A stretch of 64,000 bases of DNA. Source: an uncultured Oscillospiraceae bacterium. GTDB taxonomy: Bacteria > Bacillota > Clostridia > Oscillospirales > Oscillospiraceae. The stretch's first letter is position 1. Each line of letters starts with the position of its first letter. Location of the stretch: NCBI GenBank assembly GCA_934597165.1, contig CAKTQP010000005.1, positions 1 through 64,000 of the forward strand, read 5' to 3'. A program made the translations under genes and the position numbers. The notes beneath the pieces are model-generated. The model was not told the DNA's origin. It searched no databases and worked only from the letters and a program-made list of their open reading frames with translations. Positions 47,306-57,332 of this stretch are shown in pieces.

Positions 47306-50300
47306 CTAATGCGTACCTTCTGCCAGCACCACACGGATGTGATGCTTCCCCTCCAGCTGCCGGCAGTCGATGGTGTCGTTGGCCGGGACGTCATCCAGGA
47401 ATATCCCCGTCCACACGCCACGCACCAGCTCGATGTCCAACTCTACGTTTAGCACCCGCCAGATCACGCGGCACTGGTTCCAGCTGGGCGGCAAATGGGG
47501 ATGGATGGTCAGGATGCCCTCCTGCAGGGACAACCCCAACAGTTCCTCCTGCACCACCCGATAGTACCAGCCTGCCGCGCCGGTGTACCAGCTCCAGCCC
47601 CCTCGGCCCTCCTGCTGATAGGCCGTGCAGACGTCCCCGGCCAGCACGTAAGGCTCTGCCAGGTAGCGGGTGGGGTCGTGGCGTTCGGGGAGCAGGTCCA
47701 GGAGCAGTTGATGGCCTTCCGCGTCCTGTCCCGTCCGGTAGCAGGCAGCGGCCAGCCAGATGGCGCCGTGGGTGTACTGCCCACCGTTCTCCCGGACGCC
47801 TGGGGGGTAGTTGCGGATATAACCTGGGTCGGTGAGGCCGTGGAAGGGCGGGGTGAGCAGGGCTGCGGTCTGGGCTTGTCTGTCCCAGAGCTGTTCCAGG
47901 GCAGAGGCCACCGCCTGCCGGGCACGGTCGGGGTCGCTGTCCGGGGCGAAGGCGGCGAAGCTCTGTGCCACGGAGTCCAGGGCACACTCGGCATTGCCAT
48001 CGCTGCCGAAGGGCTTCCCCTCATCGTCATAGCCCCGCAGGTACCACTTGCCGTCCCAAGCGCCCTGCGCCTGCTGGACGAAGTGTTTGGATAGCCGCTG
48101 ATACCGCTCCGCCGCTTCCCGGTCACCGCAGCGCTGTGCCACCGCGCTCCAACGCTCCAGCACCAGCCCGAAGAACCAGGTCAGCCACACGCTCTCCCCC
48201 CAGCCCTTTGCGCCGATGTGGTTCATGCCGTCGTTCCAGTCGCCGGTGCCCATCCGACACAGGCCGTGCTCCCCTACCCCACGGGCTAGGACGCACTCGA
48301 TGGCACGGGTGCAGTGCTGGTAGACGGTCTCCGACCGCTCCGAACGCGCTGGCCGTTCGTAGCGTTCCAGCTCTTCTTTCGCCAGGACAGGCGAACGCAG
48401 GTAGGACACCGGTTCCTCCAACAACCCATCCAGCCCCCAGACCTCCGTCCAGCGGCTCACCGTATAGGGCAGCCACAGCAGGTCGTCGGTGATGCGGGTG
48501 CGCACCCCGCGTTCCGGTTGTCCCGTCCCCTCCGGGTGCCACCAGTGCTGTACGTCCCCTTCCTCAAACTGATGGGCGCAGCAGCGCAGGATCTGCTCCC
48601 GTGCCAGCGCCGGCGAGGTGGGGATGAGGGCCCCCACGTCCTGGAGCTGATCCCGGAAGCCGTAGCCACCGCCGCACTGGTACAGCCCCGCCCGGGCGAA
48701 GAGGCGACAGGCGATGGTCTGGTACAGGGCCCAGCGGTTGATATAGTGGTTCAGCGCCGGTTCCGGGGTCTGGAGCTCCATGGGGGACGTCTGGGTGTGC
48801 CACCACTGTTTGGCCTCGTTCAGCGCCCGTTCCGCCGCGTCCGGCTGCAACAGGTGTTCCAGCTTCTCCCGCTCCGCCTCCGTCTGGTACACGCCAGCCA
48901 CCAGCACCAAAGTTTCCGGCAGGTCGCACTCCAGCTGATAGGGGTTGTCGCCGGAGACCTTACAGGGTTGGGAGAGAGCGAAGAGGGCGGTCTGATTGGG
49001 GTAGCTGGTGTTGACTGGGTTGCGCAGGTGCATGCCGTTGGGGCCCGCCTGGCACTGGACGAACCGGTTGTGCTCCTGTCGGTCGGACAGGCGGGCGGTG
49101 ACCTGCCAGCGCAGCTTCAGATTTTTGCCCCCGGACACCTTCAACAGGAACACCCGTGCCGGGATGTCCACCGGCACGAAGGCGGTCAAGATGGTGTGGA
49201 CGGAGCTGAGCTGTTTTTCCCAGACGGCGTATCCACCGCCGTAGGTGATGTTCGTCTCCAAGCCGTCTCGGGCGGCAAAGAGGCTATTTTCCTCCTGTTT
49301 CCGCACCAAAAGCAGCCGTTCCGCCCCCTGGTCGGCCAGCGGGTCGTTCTGCCACGGGGTGATGCGGTTCTCGTGGGCGTTGCCGTACCACAGGTGGCCG
49401 GTGCCCGCCTCGTCCGCCAGCCAGCCAAATTGTGCATTGGCCAGCACGTGACTCCACCGCAAGGGCAGCAGGCCGCCGTGCATTTCCAGGTGGAACCCGT
49501 CCTCTGACCAATGCCACTCCGGCGCTTCCTTGCTCTGTGGGATGGTCTGCCCGACGCAGCCCGTTCCCTCCTGCGGCTTCGGCCAGCTCCACTGCTCCGT
49601 GCCGTCCAAGACCAGGTCGGCGTAGGCCAAGATGTCCGCCACGTTGGGTCGCTCCCGGTCGATGAGATGCAGGCCGCCCCGGGCGTCCTCGGCTGTCGGA
49701 ATGTTCCGCTTTTCCAGCAGCTCCCGCAATGCCTGAGCGGTGTCCGGCGTGGTCACGCACACCAGGTCATAGCGGAACCCCAACCGGGTCAGCACCTGGT
49801 GCTGTGCCGCCAGCCAGACGCCCCACTCCAACTGGTTTTTATCCAGCTGCGCCGCCAAGATGGGGTCGTCGCCGGAGATGCCAAAGGGCCACAGGGATTC
49901 CTGCCCCTTGGCGTGGGCGCAGTCCGGTCGGTGGTCGGGCAGGAGCAGGCGGGATAAGGTGTGGGACAGGCTCATCTGCCGCTGTGTCTGCTGGGACGCC
50001 TGGCGGAGCAGGTCGCCGGTGAAGTCGGACGCGCCGCTGACGCCGCTGGTGAGGACGTTGGCGGTAGCCTGCTTGCTCTTCTGCACCGGCTCATAGGTCA
50101 TGGCCAGCTGGAAACGCAAGGTGGTCTGCTCCACCGGCACGTGAAGGCACAGGCAGGGCTGAAGGACGATGCCCGCTCTGGGGCCGCCGTAGCGGGTCTC
50201 GTTGAGGGCGTGGATGCGGTTGGTCGTCCACTGGGTGCGTTTGGCGTTCCAGCGCACCGCGAGCACCCGATCTTCCGTGTCGCCGTTGAGCTTGCGCAAA

Positions 50301-53300
50301 AGCACGCTGTTCTCCTGACCGGCGGTGACGATGGACAGGTTGGAGAAGGCCGGGTGAGCCAGGTAGCTGCGCTGGTCGGTGAGGACGGGCTGGAAATAGA
50401 GGATGAGTTCGGTGTCCTCCCCCGGTTCCTCTAGCTGCACCTGGAACTGACGCAGCTCCCCATCGTGGGCACCGCTGACGCAGACTGTCTCCTTTACGTT
50501 AAAGAACGCCCCCTGGACGGTGAAGCTGGCCCGGTCGTCCTGGAAACGCCACTGAATCCCGTCACTGTCCCCGGCGGGGAAAATAGGGTACAAGGTATCC
50601 TTTCGCCGCAGCAGCACCGCCACCCCGTCCAGCTCGTGGGTCAAGCGGGTGCTCCCCCACTGAGACCAGCCTCCGCCGCCGCTGGTGACCAGGACGGAAT
50701 AGCGCCCGTTGGAGAGCAGGTGGCAGGCTGGCCGAGCGGCGCAGGTGCCGGTGCCGGTTTCTTCCCATTGCTTGTTTGTCATCATCCTCCGCCTTTCCTG
50801 TTTGTTCCATGTCCGTTCCAATACCGGTGCCGCCACCGGGATCTTTTCCTCCAACAGCTCCCGATACGCGCCCATGGCCGGTTCCGACATAAAATCTCGG
50901 ATGAGCTTTTGGTCGGTGAGGGCGTTGCAGATGGCGATGAGGCTCATCCCCAAGTGATGAGCCATCCAGCTCTGCACCGGCGTCCCCTGTCTGGGGGTCG
51001 GGCAGCGCTCTGGGGTGAAATCCACCGCTTCGAACAGACCGTAGCGTCCGGCAGCACCCAGATTGCGCAGCTGTTTCAGGTCGCGCACCACCGCTCGGGG
51101 CACCAGGGACAGAGTGAGCCAGGCGGCGTAGGGGGCGATGACCCGGTCGGTCTGCACTTCCCGCTTCATGGCCAACGCCGGGATGCCGTGTGCTTTGTAC
51201 CGGTAGTGATCGCCCCCATCCAGAACAGCGTAAGCGGACTCGGACACTCCCCACGGGATGCCCCGTGCCGCACCCCAATCCATCTGGGCGCAGACGGCGA
51301 AACAGAGTGTCTCGTAGAGCAGCGACCCCACCGGGGCGGGCAGGAGGAGCTGGGGCATGAAGTATTCAAACATGGTGCCCGTCCAGGACACCATCCCGCA
51401 GTACTGCCGCCGCCCCACTAGGCTCCGGTTCAGGCTCGCCCAGTGCTCCACCGGCACGTCCCCCCTGGCCACCGCCACGTAGCTGGCCAAACGGGCTTCG
51501 CTGGCCATCAGGTCGTAGCGTCCTGGCGTAAATTCTTGATTTTCGCAGTCGTAGCCGATATAGAACAGCTTCCGTTGGTCATCGTACAGGGGACGAAACT
51601 CCATGGCGTCGGCCAGCGCTTGGGCTTGTTCCGCCAACTCTGGATAACCCTTCTCCCGCAGCCCCTGGGACAGGGCGATGAGGCAGGCGCACAGGTTGCC
51701 GCTGTCCACGGTGGAGACGAAGATGGGGGCTAAGGGCTGGGCGGTCTTGATGTGATACCAATTATAAAGATGCCCCCGCCACTTGGGCAATTTTTCGATA
51801 CTGTCCAGCATATGCCCCAGCAGCGGCGTCACCTGTTCTTCCTCTGCCAATCCCAACTCCCAGGCCGCCAGGCAGCTGAGCAGTGCCATGCCGATGTTGG
51901 TTGGCGAGGTTCGGTCAGCCACTTCGTAGGTGGGGAACTGCTGGATGTTGTCCGGCGGGAGGTAGTGGTGCTCCGCTGTCAGCTGTTCCGCAAAGTAGCG
52001 CCAGATGTGCTCCGCCTCGTGGAGCAAAAATCCTTGGTCACGCGCCCGGACGGTGGGACGCTGGGGCACAGGACGGTCTAACCAGGCGATGAGCAGGGGC
52101 GAGAACAGCCACAGCAGCCCCAAAAAGCTCCCCAGCCGGATGGTCTGCCAGCCGATGGTGATGACGCCAGCCACCGCACCGGGCAGGATGAGCCGCCAGG
52201 GCACCGTTTGGACACTCCGCTCACTCTGTGCCGCCGTCACCCACTCCAGCAGCTTTTCCTTGCTCACCAGCATCCGCCACAGCGCCGTGCAAGCCGCCGA
52301 CAGGCACACCCACGCCTGTACCGGCAGCAGCAAGAACTCCACCGCCGTCCGCACCACCGTCCCGGCGAACCCCGCCACCAGCACCGAGTGGAACCGCCGG
52401 CGGATGATGCCGCGCCCGCACAGGGCTTCCACGCCGCCTAAGAGCACCGAGGACAGGATGGCCACCAGGGCGACGATGCCGCCTGCCAGGCACATGGCAC
52501 TGGAACAGCAGACCCCCACTAGCAATGCCGCCGTGAGGAACACCGGCACCAGAGAGCGCCGGAGGTTATCGAATAATTTCCAACGGTCCAGCATGGGCAG
52601 CGGGTTGGCTTCCGTCTCCCCGGTGGCAGTCTTGACCGTGTGGAACAGCCACGGCGACGCCTGCCAATCCCCCCGCACCCACCGGTGGAGCCGTTTGTAA
52701 TAGCTGCTGCACCGGGTGGGGAAGCCGTCGGTCAGCTCTACGTCGCTGAGGAACCCGGCGTGGAGGTAGGCGCCCTCCAACAGGTCGTGGGAGAGCACCC
52801 GATTGTCCGGGAACCGCTTTTCCAGGCAGGTATGGAAGGCTTCCACGTCCAAGATCCCCTTGCCCGTAAAGCTGCCCCGGTCGAACAGGTCGTGATAGAC
52901 CGCGCTGGACAGACAGCCGTAAGGGTCAGTGCCTCCCTGCCCTGCCAGCACCCGGGCGAAACGGGTCTTGCCGCTCTCCATCAGGTTCACCGCTGTCCGG
53001 GGCTGCAAAATGCCGTACCCCTGGGTGACGACCTTCCGCTTTGGGTCGATCTTGGGGCGGTTCATGGGGTGGAGCATGGTGCCGATCATACGTTTGGCGG
53101 CGTTGATATTTAAGGTGGTGTCGCTGTCCAGAGTCAGGATGAACTTGGTGCCCCGCAGGGCGTCCCGGTCGCCTGCCAGCAGCTGCAATCCGCTGGGGAC
53201 GGAACGCAAGAACCGTGCCAGCTCCAGCAGTGCCCCCCGTTTCCGCTCCCAGCCCATGTAGCGGCCGTCGGAAGCCAAGTAGGTGGGCGAGCGGAAAAAG

Positions 53301-54547
53301 AGGAAGAAGCCGCCGTCGTATCGTTCGTTCAACGCTTTGATGGCCGCCTGGGCGTTGGCCACCCACTGCCGCTGTTCCGCTCCCACGGGCTTGCCGCTGT
53401 CCGGCAGGTCGGCCAGCAGGCCGAAGCGGAGGTTTTCCCCCGCCTGTCGGTTGGCGAGGCGGTAGCGCTCCAGCTTTTGTGCCAGCTCCTGGCCGGACTC
53501 GGCACCGGTGAGCAGGGACGCGATGACGCAGAGCGTCTTGCCCTCCTCCGGCACGCCCTCTTTTAGCTCCATGCGGAAGAGGTAGCGCGGGGGCACCACC
53601 TTGGTCACCACAAAGTCGATGGCGTTTTTCAAAATCTCCGTCAGCGGCAAAAAGAGCAGCACCCCACCCCACCAGCTGTCCAGCCAAAAGCTGATCCACA
53701 GGGAGACCAGCAGCGCCGGGAACAGGATGGACGCCACGTACCAGCCACCCCCTGCCGGGCGCGTCTGACGGAAGAGCACCGACCCCAAATCTTTCTGCTC
53801 CGCCTGAGCGGTGTCGATGGCCTGTTGGGCGGTGTCCTCCCGGGTCTGGCTGCGCTTTTTCGCCAGGACGTAGACCCGCTGCCGGTAGCGAAAGCGAGAG
53901 GCGCTGTCCATGCGCGGATAGATGGCGTCCTGCCGGAGCACCTGGTCGGTGGCGCACTGGCGCTCCAGCTCCTCCCCCAAATCCAGGCTCTCCAGCTGAT
54001 GGAGCCTTCCGATGGCGTCGATGAGCGCCTCGCTGGCCTCCTGGGACACGCTCCCCTGTTCCAGCCCTTCCGCCAGAGCACGACTCCCCTCTGCAACCTG
54101 CTTCAGCAGCGCCAGTTGGAGGGCGGGGAGCAATAGGTTCAGTTCTTCTTCCCGCAGAATGCAGACCGCTTGGAGCCCCGTGAGATAGGCCAGCACCGTC
54201 GACGCTTCCAGGGCATCCACATCCCGCAACACACCTTCCGCCAACCGCTGCACCCGCAAGCACTGCTTGGGCGCGCACAGCGCCGGAAGTGACTTTTGGG
54301 TGCGAAAAGCCAGCGTGACCCCCTGCTGTACCTGACGCAGCAGATAGAGGTTGTCCAGCAGCCAGTCCGCCCCCTTGGGACAGGCCACGCCGGTCTGTAA
54401 CCGTTCCTCCACCCGCCGAGCCATGGTCTCCAGCACATCCAGCGCGACCTTGCCCTGGGTCACCGCCTCCCGGCCAGGCCGCTCCCGATCCATCACCCAG
54501 CGCTCCGCTTCCTGTCTCCCTAACGCCTGATATTTGTCCTCTCTCAT
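47306..54547 (-). CDS. Cyclic beta-1,2-glucan synthase-like protein (GT84, glycoamylase-like, GH94)
   Basis: A 2413-residue protein of the NdvB/Chv type. Residues 1-260 are helical; TMs near 270-320 lead into a GT84 glycosyltransferase with LTLDSDTTLNINAAKRMIG (about 474) and the RLHRWVRGDWQ box (about 622). A second TM cluster (about 650-800) is followed by a glycoamylase-like domain (about 850-1215, EHIWRYFAEQLTAEHHYLPP) and a tandem GH94 phosphorylase part with the catalytic TGDWNDGMN near 2102. The start has GGAGGAA upstream. Known members make and trim cyclic beta-1,2-glucan; the product here is inferred. Confidence 0.9.
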   Translation of the reverse strand: MREDKYQALGRQEAERWVMDRERPGREAVTQGKVALDVLETMARRVEERLQTGVACPKGADWLLDNLYLLRQVQQGVTLAFRTQKSLPALCAPKQCLRVQRLAEGVLRDVDALEASTVLAYLTGLQAVCILREEELNLLLPALQLALLKQVAEGSRALAEGLEQGSVSQEASEALIDAIGRLHQLESLDLGEELERQCATDQVLRQDAIYPRMDSASRFRYRQRVYVLAKKRSQTREDTAQQAIDTAQAEQKDLGSVLFRQTRPAGGGWYVASILFPALLVSLWISFWLDSWWGGVLLFLPLTEILKNAIDFVVTKVVPPRYLFRMELKEGVPEEGKTLCVIASLLTGAESGQELAQKLERYRLANRQAGENLRFGLLADLPDSGKPVGAEQRQWVANAQAAIKALNERYDGGFFLFFRSPTYLASDGRYMGWERKRGALLELARFLRSVPSGLQLLAGDRDALRGTKFILTLDSDTTLNINAAKRMIGTMLHPMNRPKIDPKRKVVTQGYGILQPRTAVNLMESGKTRFARVLAGQGGTDPYGCLSSAVYHDLFDRGSFTGKGILDVEAFHTCLEKRFPDNRVLSHDLLEGAYLHAGFLSDVELTDGFPTRCSSYYKRLHRWVRGDWQASPWLFHTVKTATGETEANPLPMLDRWKLFDNLRRSLVPVFLTAALLVGVCCSSAMCLAGGIVALVAILSSVLLGGVEALCGRGIIRRRFHSVLVAGFAGTVVRTAVEFLLLPVQAWVCLSAACTALWRMLVSKEKLLEWVTAAQSERSVQTVPWRLILPGAVAGVITIGWQTIRLGSFLGLLWLFSPLLIAWLDRPVPQRPTVRARDQGFLLHEAEHIWRYFAEQLTAEHHYLPPDNIQQFPTYEVADRTSPTNIGMALLSCLAAWELGLAEEEQVTPLLGHMLDSIEKLPKWRGHLYNWYHIKTAQPLAPIFVSTVDSGNLCACLIALSQGLREKGYPELAEQAQALADAMEFRPLYDDQRKLFYIGYDCENQEFTPGRYDLMASEARLASYVAVARGDVPVEHWASLNRSLVGRRQYCGMVSWTGTMFEYFMPQLLLPAPVGSLLYETLCFAVCAQMDWGAARGIPWGVSESAYAVLDGGDHYRYKAHGIPALAMKREVQTDRVIAPYAAWLTLSLVPRAVVRDLKQLRNLGAAGRYGLFEAVDFTPERCPTPRQGTPVQSWMAHHLGMSLIAICNALTDQKLIRDFMSEPAMGAYRELLEEKIPVAAPVLERTWNKQERRRMMTNKQWEETGTGTCAARPACHLLSNGRYSVLVTSGGGGWSQWGSTRLTHELDGVAVLLRRKDTLYPIFPAGDSDGIQWRFQDDRASFTVQGAFFNVKETVCVSGAHDGELRQFQVQLEEPGEDTELILYFQPVLTDQRSYLAHPAFSNLSIVTAGQENSVLLRKLNGDTEDRVLAVRWNAKRTQWTTNRIHALNETRYGGPRAGIVLQPCLCLHVPVEQTTLRFQLAMTYEPVQKSKQATANVLTSGVSGASDFTGDLLRQASQQTQRQMSLSHTLSRLLLPDHRPDCAHAKGQESLWPFGISGDDPILAAQLDKNQLEWGVWLAAQHQVLTRLGFRYDLVCVTTPDTAQALRELLEKRNIPTAEDARGGLHLIDRERPNVADILAYADLVLDGTEQWSWPKPQEGTGCVGQTIPQSKEAPEWHWSEDGFHLEMHGGLLPLRWSHVLANAQFGWLADEAGTGHLWYGNAHENRITPWQNDPLADQGAERLLLVRKQEENSLFAARDGLETNITYGGGYAVWEKQLSSVHTILTAFVPVDIPARVFLLKVSGGKNLKLRWQVTARLSDRQEHNRFVQCQAGPNGMHLRNPVNTSYPNQTALFALSQPCKVSGDNPYQLECDLPETLVLVAGVYQTEAEREKLEHLLQPDAAERALNEAKQWWHTQTSPMELQTPEPALNHYINRWALYQTIACRLFARAGLYQCGGGYGFRDQLQDVGALIPTSPALAREQILRCCAHQFEEGDVQHWWHPEGTGQPERGVRTRITDDLLWLPYTVSRWTEVWGLDGLLEEPVSYLRSPVLAKEELERYERPARSERSETVYQHCTRAIECVLARGVGEHGLCRMGTGDWNDGMNHIGAKGWGESVWLTWFFGLVLERWSAVAQRCGDREAAERYQRLSKHFVQQAQGAWDGKWYLRGYDDEGKPFGSDGNAECALDSVAQSFAAFAPDSDPDRARQAVASALEQLWDRQAQTAALLTPPFHGLTDPGYIRNYPPGVRENGGQYTHGAIWLAAACYRTGQDAEGHQLLLDLLPERHDPTRYLAEPYVLAGDVCTAYQQEGRGGWSWYTGAAGWYYRVVQEELLGLSLQEGILTIHPHLPPSWNQCRVIWRVLNVELDIELVRGVWTGIFLDDVPANDTIDCRQLEGKHHIRVVLAEGTH

Positions 54548-54674
54548 GCCACTGTTCCTCCGTCTCGGCCTATTCAGGCCGGAAAATATACCCTTTTCCC
54601 GCCTAGTTTTCCAGGTTGAGGGGTGGAATATACGTTCTGTTCCCGGAGGTCAAGCGCATGATGAAGGGAGAACC

Positions 54675-54741
54675 CCGCAGCGTTAAGAAAACCTGCCGGG
54701 GGCAGGTTTTTAGCGGATGCCCCGCCTGTCAACAGGCGGGG
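54675..54741. repeat. Dispersed hairpin repeat, copy D (core only)
   Basis: CCGCAGCGTTA, H1 AAAACCTGCC-GGG-GGCAGGTTTT (54688-54710), TAGCG, H2 CCCCGCCTGT-CA-ACAGGCGGGG (54720-54741). Same core architecture as copies A to C, with both stems recoded yet fully paired; the end hairpin and other flanking parts are absent. It lies between the divergent glucan synthase and ylxM genes. The rest of that 426-base gap holds only the ylxM promoter and leader. Confidence 0.8.
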
Positions 54742-54887
54742 GGACGGTTCGGGTAGGAGTACAAGGAAGAGCAACTATGCTATCCTACCCTGGGGGTTCT
54801 CCCTCCCTATCCGCACTATCTCCCATACTAAACACCCACTTCCCAAAACCTTTCCCCAAAAACGCCCCCTTCTGTGCCATTTGTCCC

Positions 54888-54949
54888 TTGACAAACCATG
54901 TCAAATTGTAGTATAGTATCCATTGTTGTAAAGCTCTCACCCTTTACAA
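54888..54949 (+). promoter_or_regulatory. Promoter and leader hairpin of the ylxM-ffh operon
   Basis: TTGACA (54888-54893), 18-base spacer, TATAGT (54912-54917). The -35 is one arm of an inverted repeat TTGACA-5-TGTCAA (54888-54904). In the leader, TTGTAAAG (54926-54933) pairs with CTTTACAA (54942-54949) just ahead of the ribosome site. Confidence 0.7.
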
Positions 54950-54973
54950 TCCGGATGGAAAGGAGACAAGCCC

Positions 54974-55339
54974 ATGGATCAAAAGGCTTTTCATATGACC
55001 CTGCTCTTTGATTTTTATGGCGACTTGCTCACAGACCGGCAGAAGGAATTCTATGACCTCTACCACAACGAGGATCTCTCCCTAGCCGAGATCGCCGAGA
55101 ACGCCGGCATCACCCGCCAAGGTGTGCGGGATGTGCTGGTGCGGGCGGAGAACACGCTGGAGGAGCTGGAGGAGAAGACAGGCATCGTCCGCCGGTTTTT
55201 GGTGGTGCGTTCCGGTCTGAACACCATTGAAGAGGCCGCCAAGCGCATCGAGACCCTCAATCAGGGGGCGCTCAACAGCAGCGAGCTGGCCGGGCTGGTC
55301 AAGACCATTCAGGAGACTGTAGACACATTAAAGGAGTAA
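54974..55339 (+). CDS. ylxM: YlxM/p13 family SRP-associated HTH protein
   Basis: A 121-residue UPF0122 protein with a sigma-70 region 4-like HTH: LLTDRQKEFYDLYHNEDLSL then LAEIAENAGITRQGVRDVLV, followed by a helical tail. YlxM modulates the SRP GTPase in streptococci and is almost always just before ffh, as here (three bases between stop and start). AAAGGAG precedes the ATG. Confidence 0.93.
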   Translation: MDQKAFHMTLLFDFYGDLLTDRQKEFYDLYHNEDLSLAEIAENAGITRQGVRDVLVRAENTLEELEEKTGIVRRFLVVRSGLNTIEEAAKRIETLNQGALNSSELAGLVKTIQETVDTLKE

Positions 55340-55342
55340 TCC

Positions 55343-56785
55343 ATGGCATTTGAAGGCTTAACGGAAAAACTGACATCGGTATTCAACAAGCTCCGCGGCA
55401 AGGGCCATCTGTCCGAGGCGGACGTCAAGGAGGCCATGCGGGAGATCCGCTTGGCTCTGTTGGAGGCGGACGTCAGTTATAAGGTAGTCAAGGACTTCAT
55501 CAAGACCGTCACCGATCGTGCCATCGGCGAGGACATCTTAGCTTCGCTGACTCCGGCGCAGATGGTCATCAAGATCGTCAACGAGGAGATGACCGCTCTC
55601 ATGGGCGGCGAGGCAGCGCAGCTGAACTACGCCGACACCCCGCCTACGGTGGTCATGATGGTGGGTCTCCAGGGCGCTGGTAAGACCACCAATGCTGCCA
55701 AGCTGGCCAATTTCCTCCGGGGCAAGAAGAGCCGCAGACCGTTGCTGGTGGCCTGCGACGTGTACCGTCCTGCTGCCATCAAGCAGTTGGAAGTGGTGGG
55801 CGCACAGCTGGACATCCCGGTGTTCCAGAGGGGGCAGATCGACCCGGTGACCATCGCCAAGGAAGCGGTGGCACACGCCCAGAAGCATGGCAACGACCTG
55901 GTATTCCTGGACACTGCCGGCCGGCTCCATGTGGATGAGGAGCTGATGGACGAGCTGCGCAACATCAAGGCAGCGGTCAACCCCAACGAAATTTTGCTGG
56001 TCGTGGACGCCATGATCGGTCAGGACGCAGTGAACGCCGCCAGCGCCTTTGATGAAGCGCTGGACATCACCGGTGTGATGCTGACCAAGCTGGACGGCGA
56101 CGCCCGTGGTGGTGCCGCTCTCTCCATCAAGGCCATCACCGGCAAGCCCATCAAGTTCATCGGCGTGGGCGAAAAGCTGGACGCCATCGAGATCTTCCAC
56201 CCCGACCGGATGGCCAGCCGTATCCTGGGCATGGGCGACGTGCTCTCCCTGATTGAAAAGGCACAGGCCACCATCGACGAGGAAAAGGCCAAGGAGCTGG
56301 AGCAGAAGATCCGCAAGAACCGGTTCACCCTCCAGGATTTCTACGATCAGATCCAGGCCACCAAGAAGATGGGGTCGATGGGTGATATTTTAGGCAAGCT
56401 CCCTGGGCTGAGCGGCAAGATTGACGAGTCTCAGCTGGATGACAATATGTTCGCCAAGACCGAGGCCATCATCCTCTCCATGACCAAAAAGGAGCGAGAG
56501 GACGCATCCATCATCAACGCCAGCCGCCGGCGCCGCATCGCCATGGGCAGCGGCACCACAGTGGCAGACGTGAACGCCCTCTTGAAGCAGTTCGGCATGA
56601 TGCAGACGCTGACCAAGCAGATGTCCCGCGGCAAGATGCCCCGCGGCCTGAAGGGTCTGCTGGGCGGCGGAGGCGGCTTCGACATGAACGCCCTGGGTGA
56701 TATGGGGCGCGGCGGCTTCGGCATGGGCGCTCACAGCGCCGGGCGTCAGCGCAAGAGCAATAAGCGCAAGAAGAAAAAACGTTGA
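55343..56785 (+). CDS. ffh: Signal recognition particle protein Ffh
   Basis: A 480-residue SRP GTPase with N domain, G domain (GLQGAGKTTNAAKLA, DVYRPAAIKQLEVVG, FLDTAGRLHVDEE, TKLDGDARGGAALS) and a methionine-rich M domain with GSMGDILGKLPG and RRRRIAMGSGTTVADVNALL, ending in a Gly-rich and Lys-rich tail. It delivers nascent membrane proteins to the translocon. Full length for the family. Confidence 0.97.
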   Translation: MAFEGLTEKLTSVFNKLRGKGHLSEADVKEAMREIRLALLEADVSYKVVKDFIKTVTDRAIGEDILASLTPAQMVIKIVNEEMTALMGGEAAQLNYADTPPTVVMMVGLQGAGKTTNAAKLANFLRGKKSRRPLLVACDVYRPAAIKQLEVVGAQLDIPVFQRGQIDPVTIAKEAVAHAQKHGNDLVFLDTAGRLHVDEELMDELRNIKAAVNPNEILLVVDAMIGQDAVNAASAFDEALDITGVMLTKLDGDARGGAALSIKAITGKPIKFIGVGEKLDAIEIFHPDRMASRILGMGDVLSLIEKAQATIDEEKAKELEQKIRKNRFTLQDFYDQIQATKKMGSMGDILGKLPGLSGKIDESQLDDNMFAKTEAIILSMTKKEREDASIINASRRRRIAMGSGTTVADVNALLKQFGMMQTLTKQMSRGKMPRGLKGLLGGGGGFDMNALGDMGRGGFGMGAHSAGRQRKSNKRKKKKR

Positions 56786-56839
56786 TTCGCGTTGGAAAAC
56801 GCTGGTCATATATTGAACTTTTATTTGGAGGTGACAGAA

Positions 56840-57079
56840 ATGGTAAAGATTAGACTGCGTCGCATGGGTGCTAAGAAGTCCCCCTTCTATCGCATCGTCG
56901 TGGCCGATTCCCGCTATCCCCGTGATGGCCGTTTCATCGAACAGCTGGGTACCTACAATCCCCTGGTCGAACCGGCAGAAGTCAAGGTTGACGCGGAACG
57001 CGCTCAGGCTTGGATCAAGACTGGTGCTCAGCCTACTGATACCGTAAAGCGTCTGCTGAAACAGGCCGGTGTCCTGTAA
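56840..57079 (+). CDS. rpsP: 30S ribosomal protein S16
   Basis: A 79-residue protein beginning MVKIRLRRMGAKKSPFYRIV with the S16 signature and continuing ADSRYPRDGRFIEQLGTYNP. The ATG at 56840 follows TTGGAGG; an in-frame ATG at 56792 is too far upstream and outside the family start. Standard neighbour of ffh and khpA. Confidence 0.97.
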   Translation: MVKIRLRRMGAKKSPFYRIVVADSRYPRDGRFIEQLGTYNPLVEPAEVKVDAERAQAWIKTGAQPTDTVKRLLKQAGVL

Positions 57080-57100
57080 TCGCTGAGAGGAGACTCACAC

Positions 57101-57331
57101 ATGAAAGAGCTGTTGACCTACATTGCAAGAAATCTGGTGGAAAAGCCGGATGAAGTTTCTGTCAACGAAATTGATTGTGATGGCGAGATCGTTCTGGAAC
57201 TCCGGGTCGCCCCGGAGGATATGGGCAAGGTCATTGGCCGCCAGGGTCGGATCGCGAAAGAGATCCGCACCGTAGTCCGTTCCCTCGCCCAGCGGAAGAA
57301 CACCAGGGTCTCCGTGGAGATTCTGGACTGA
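57101..57331 (+). CDS. khpA: KH-domain RNA-binding protein KhpA
   Basis: A 76-residue single KH domain. The GxxG loop is GRQG in MGKVIGRQGRIAKEIRTVVR. Together with KhpB/Jag it binds RNA in Firmicutes and influences cell elongation. It sits 21 bases after rpsP, with GAGAGGAG upstream, and is followed by a large hairpin. Confidence 0.95.
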   Translation: MKELLTYIARNLVEKPDEVSVNEIDCDGEIVLELRVAPEDMGKVIGRQGRIAKEIRTVVRSLAQRKNTRVSVEILD

Positions 57332-57332
57332 G

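Noticed and set aside
54888..54904. TTGACA-5-TGTCAA inverted repeat as an operator
   Set aside because: One arm is simply the -35 hexamer; with a single copy and short arms it may be chance, so it is mentioned only with the promoter.
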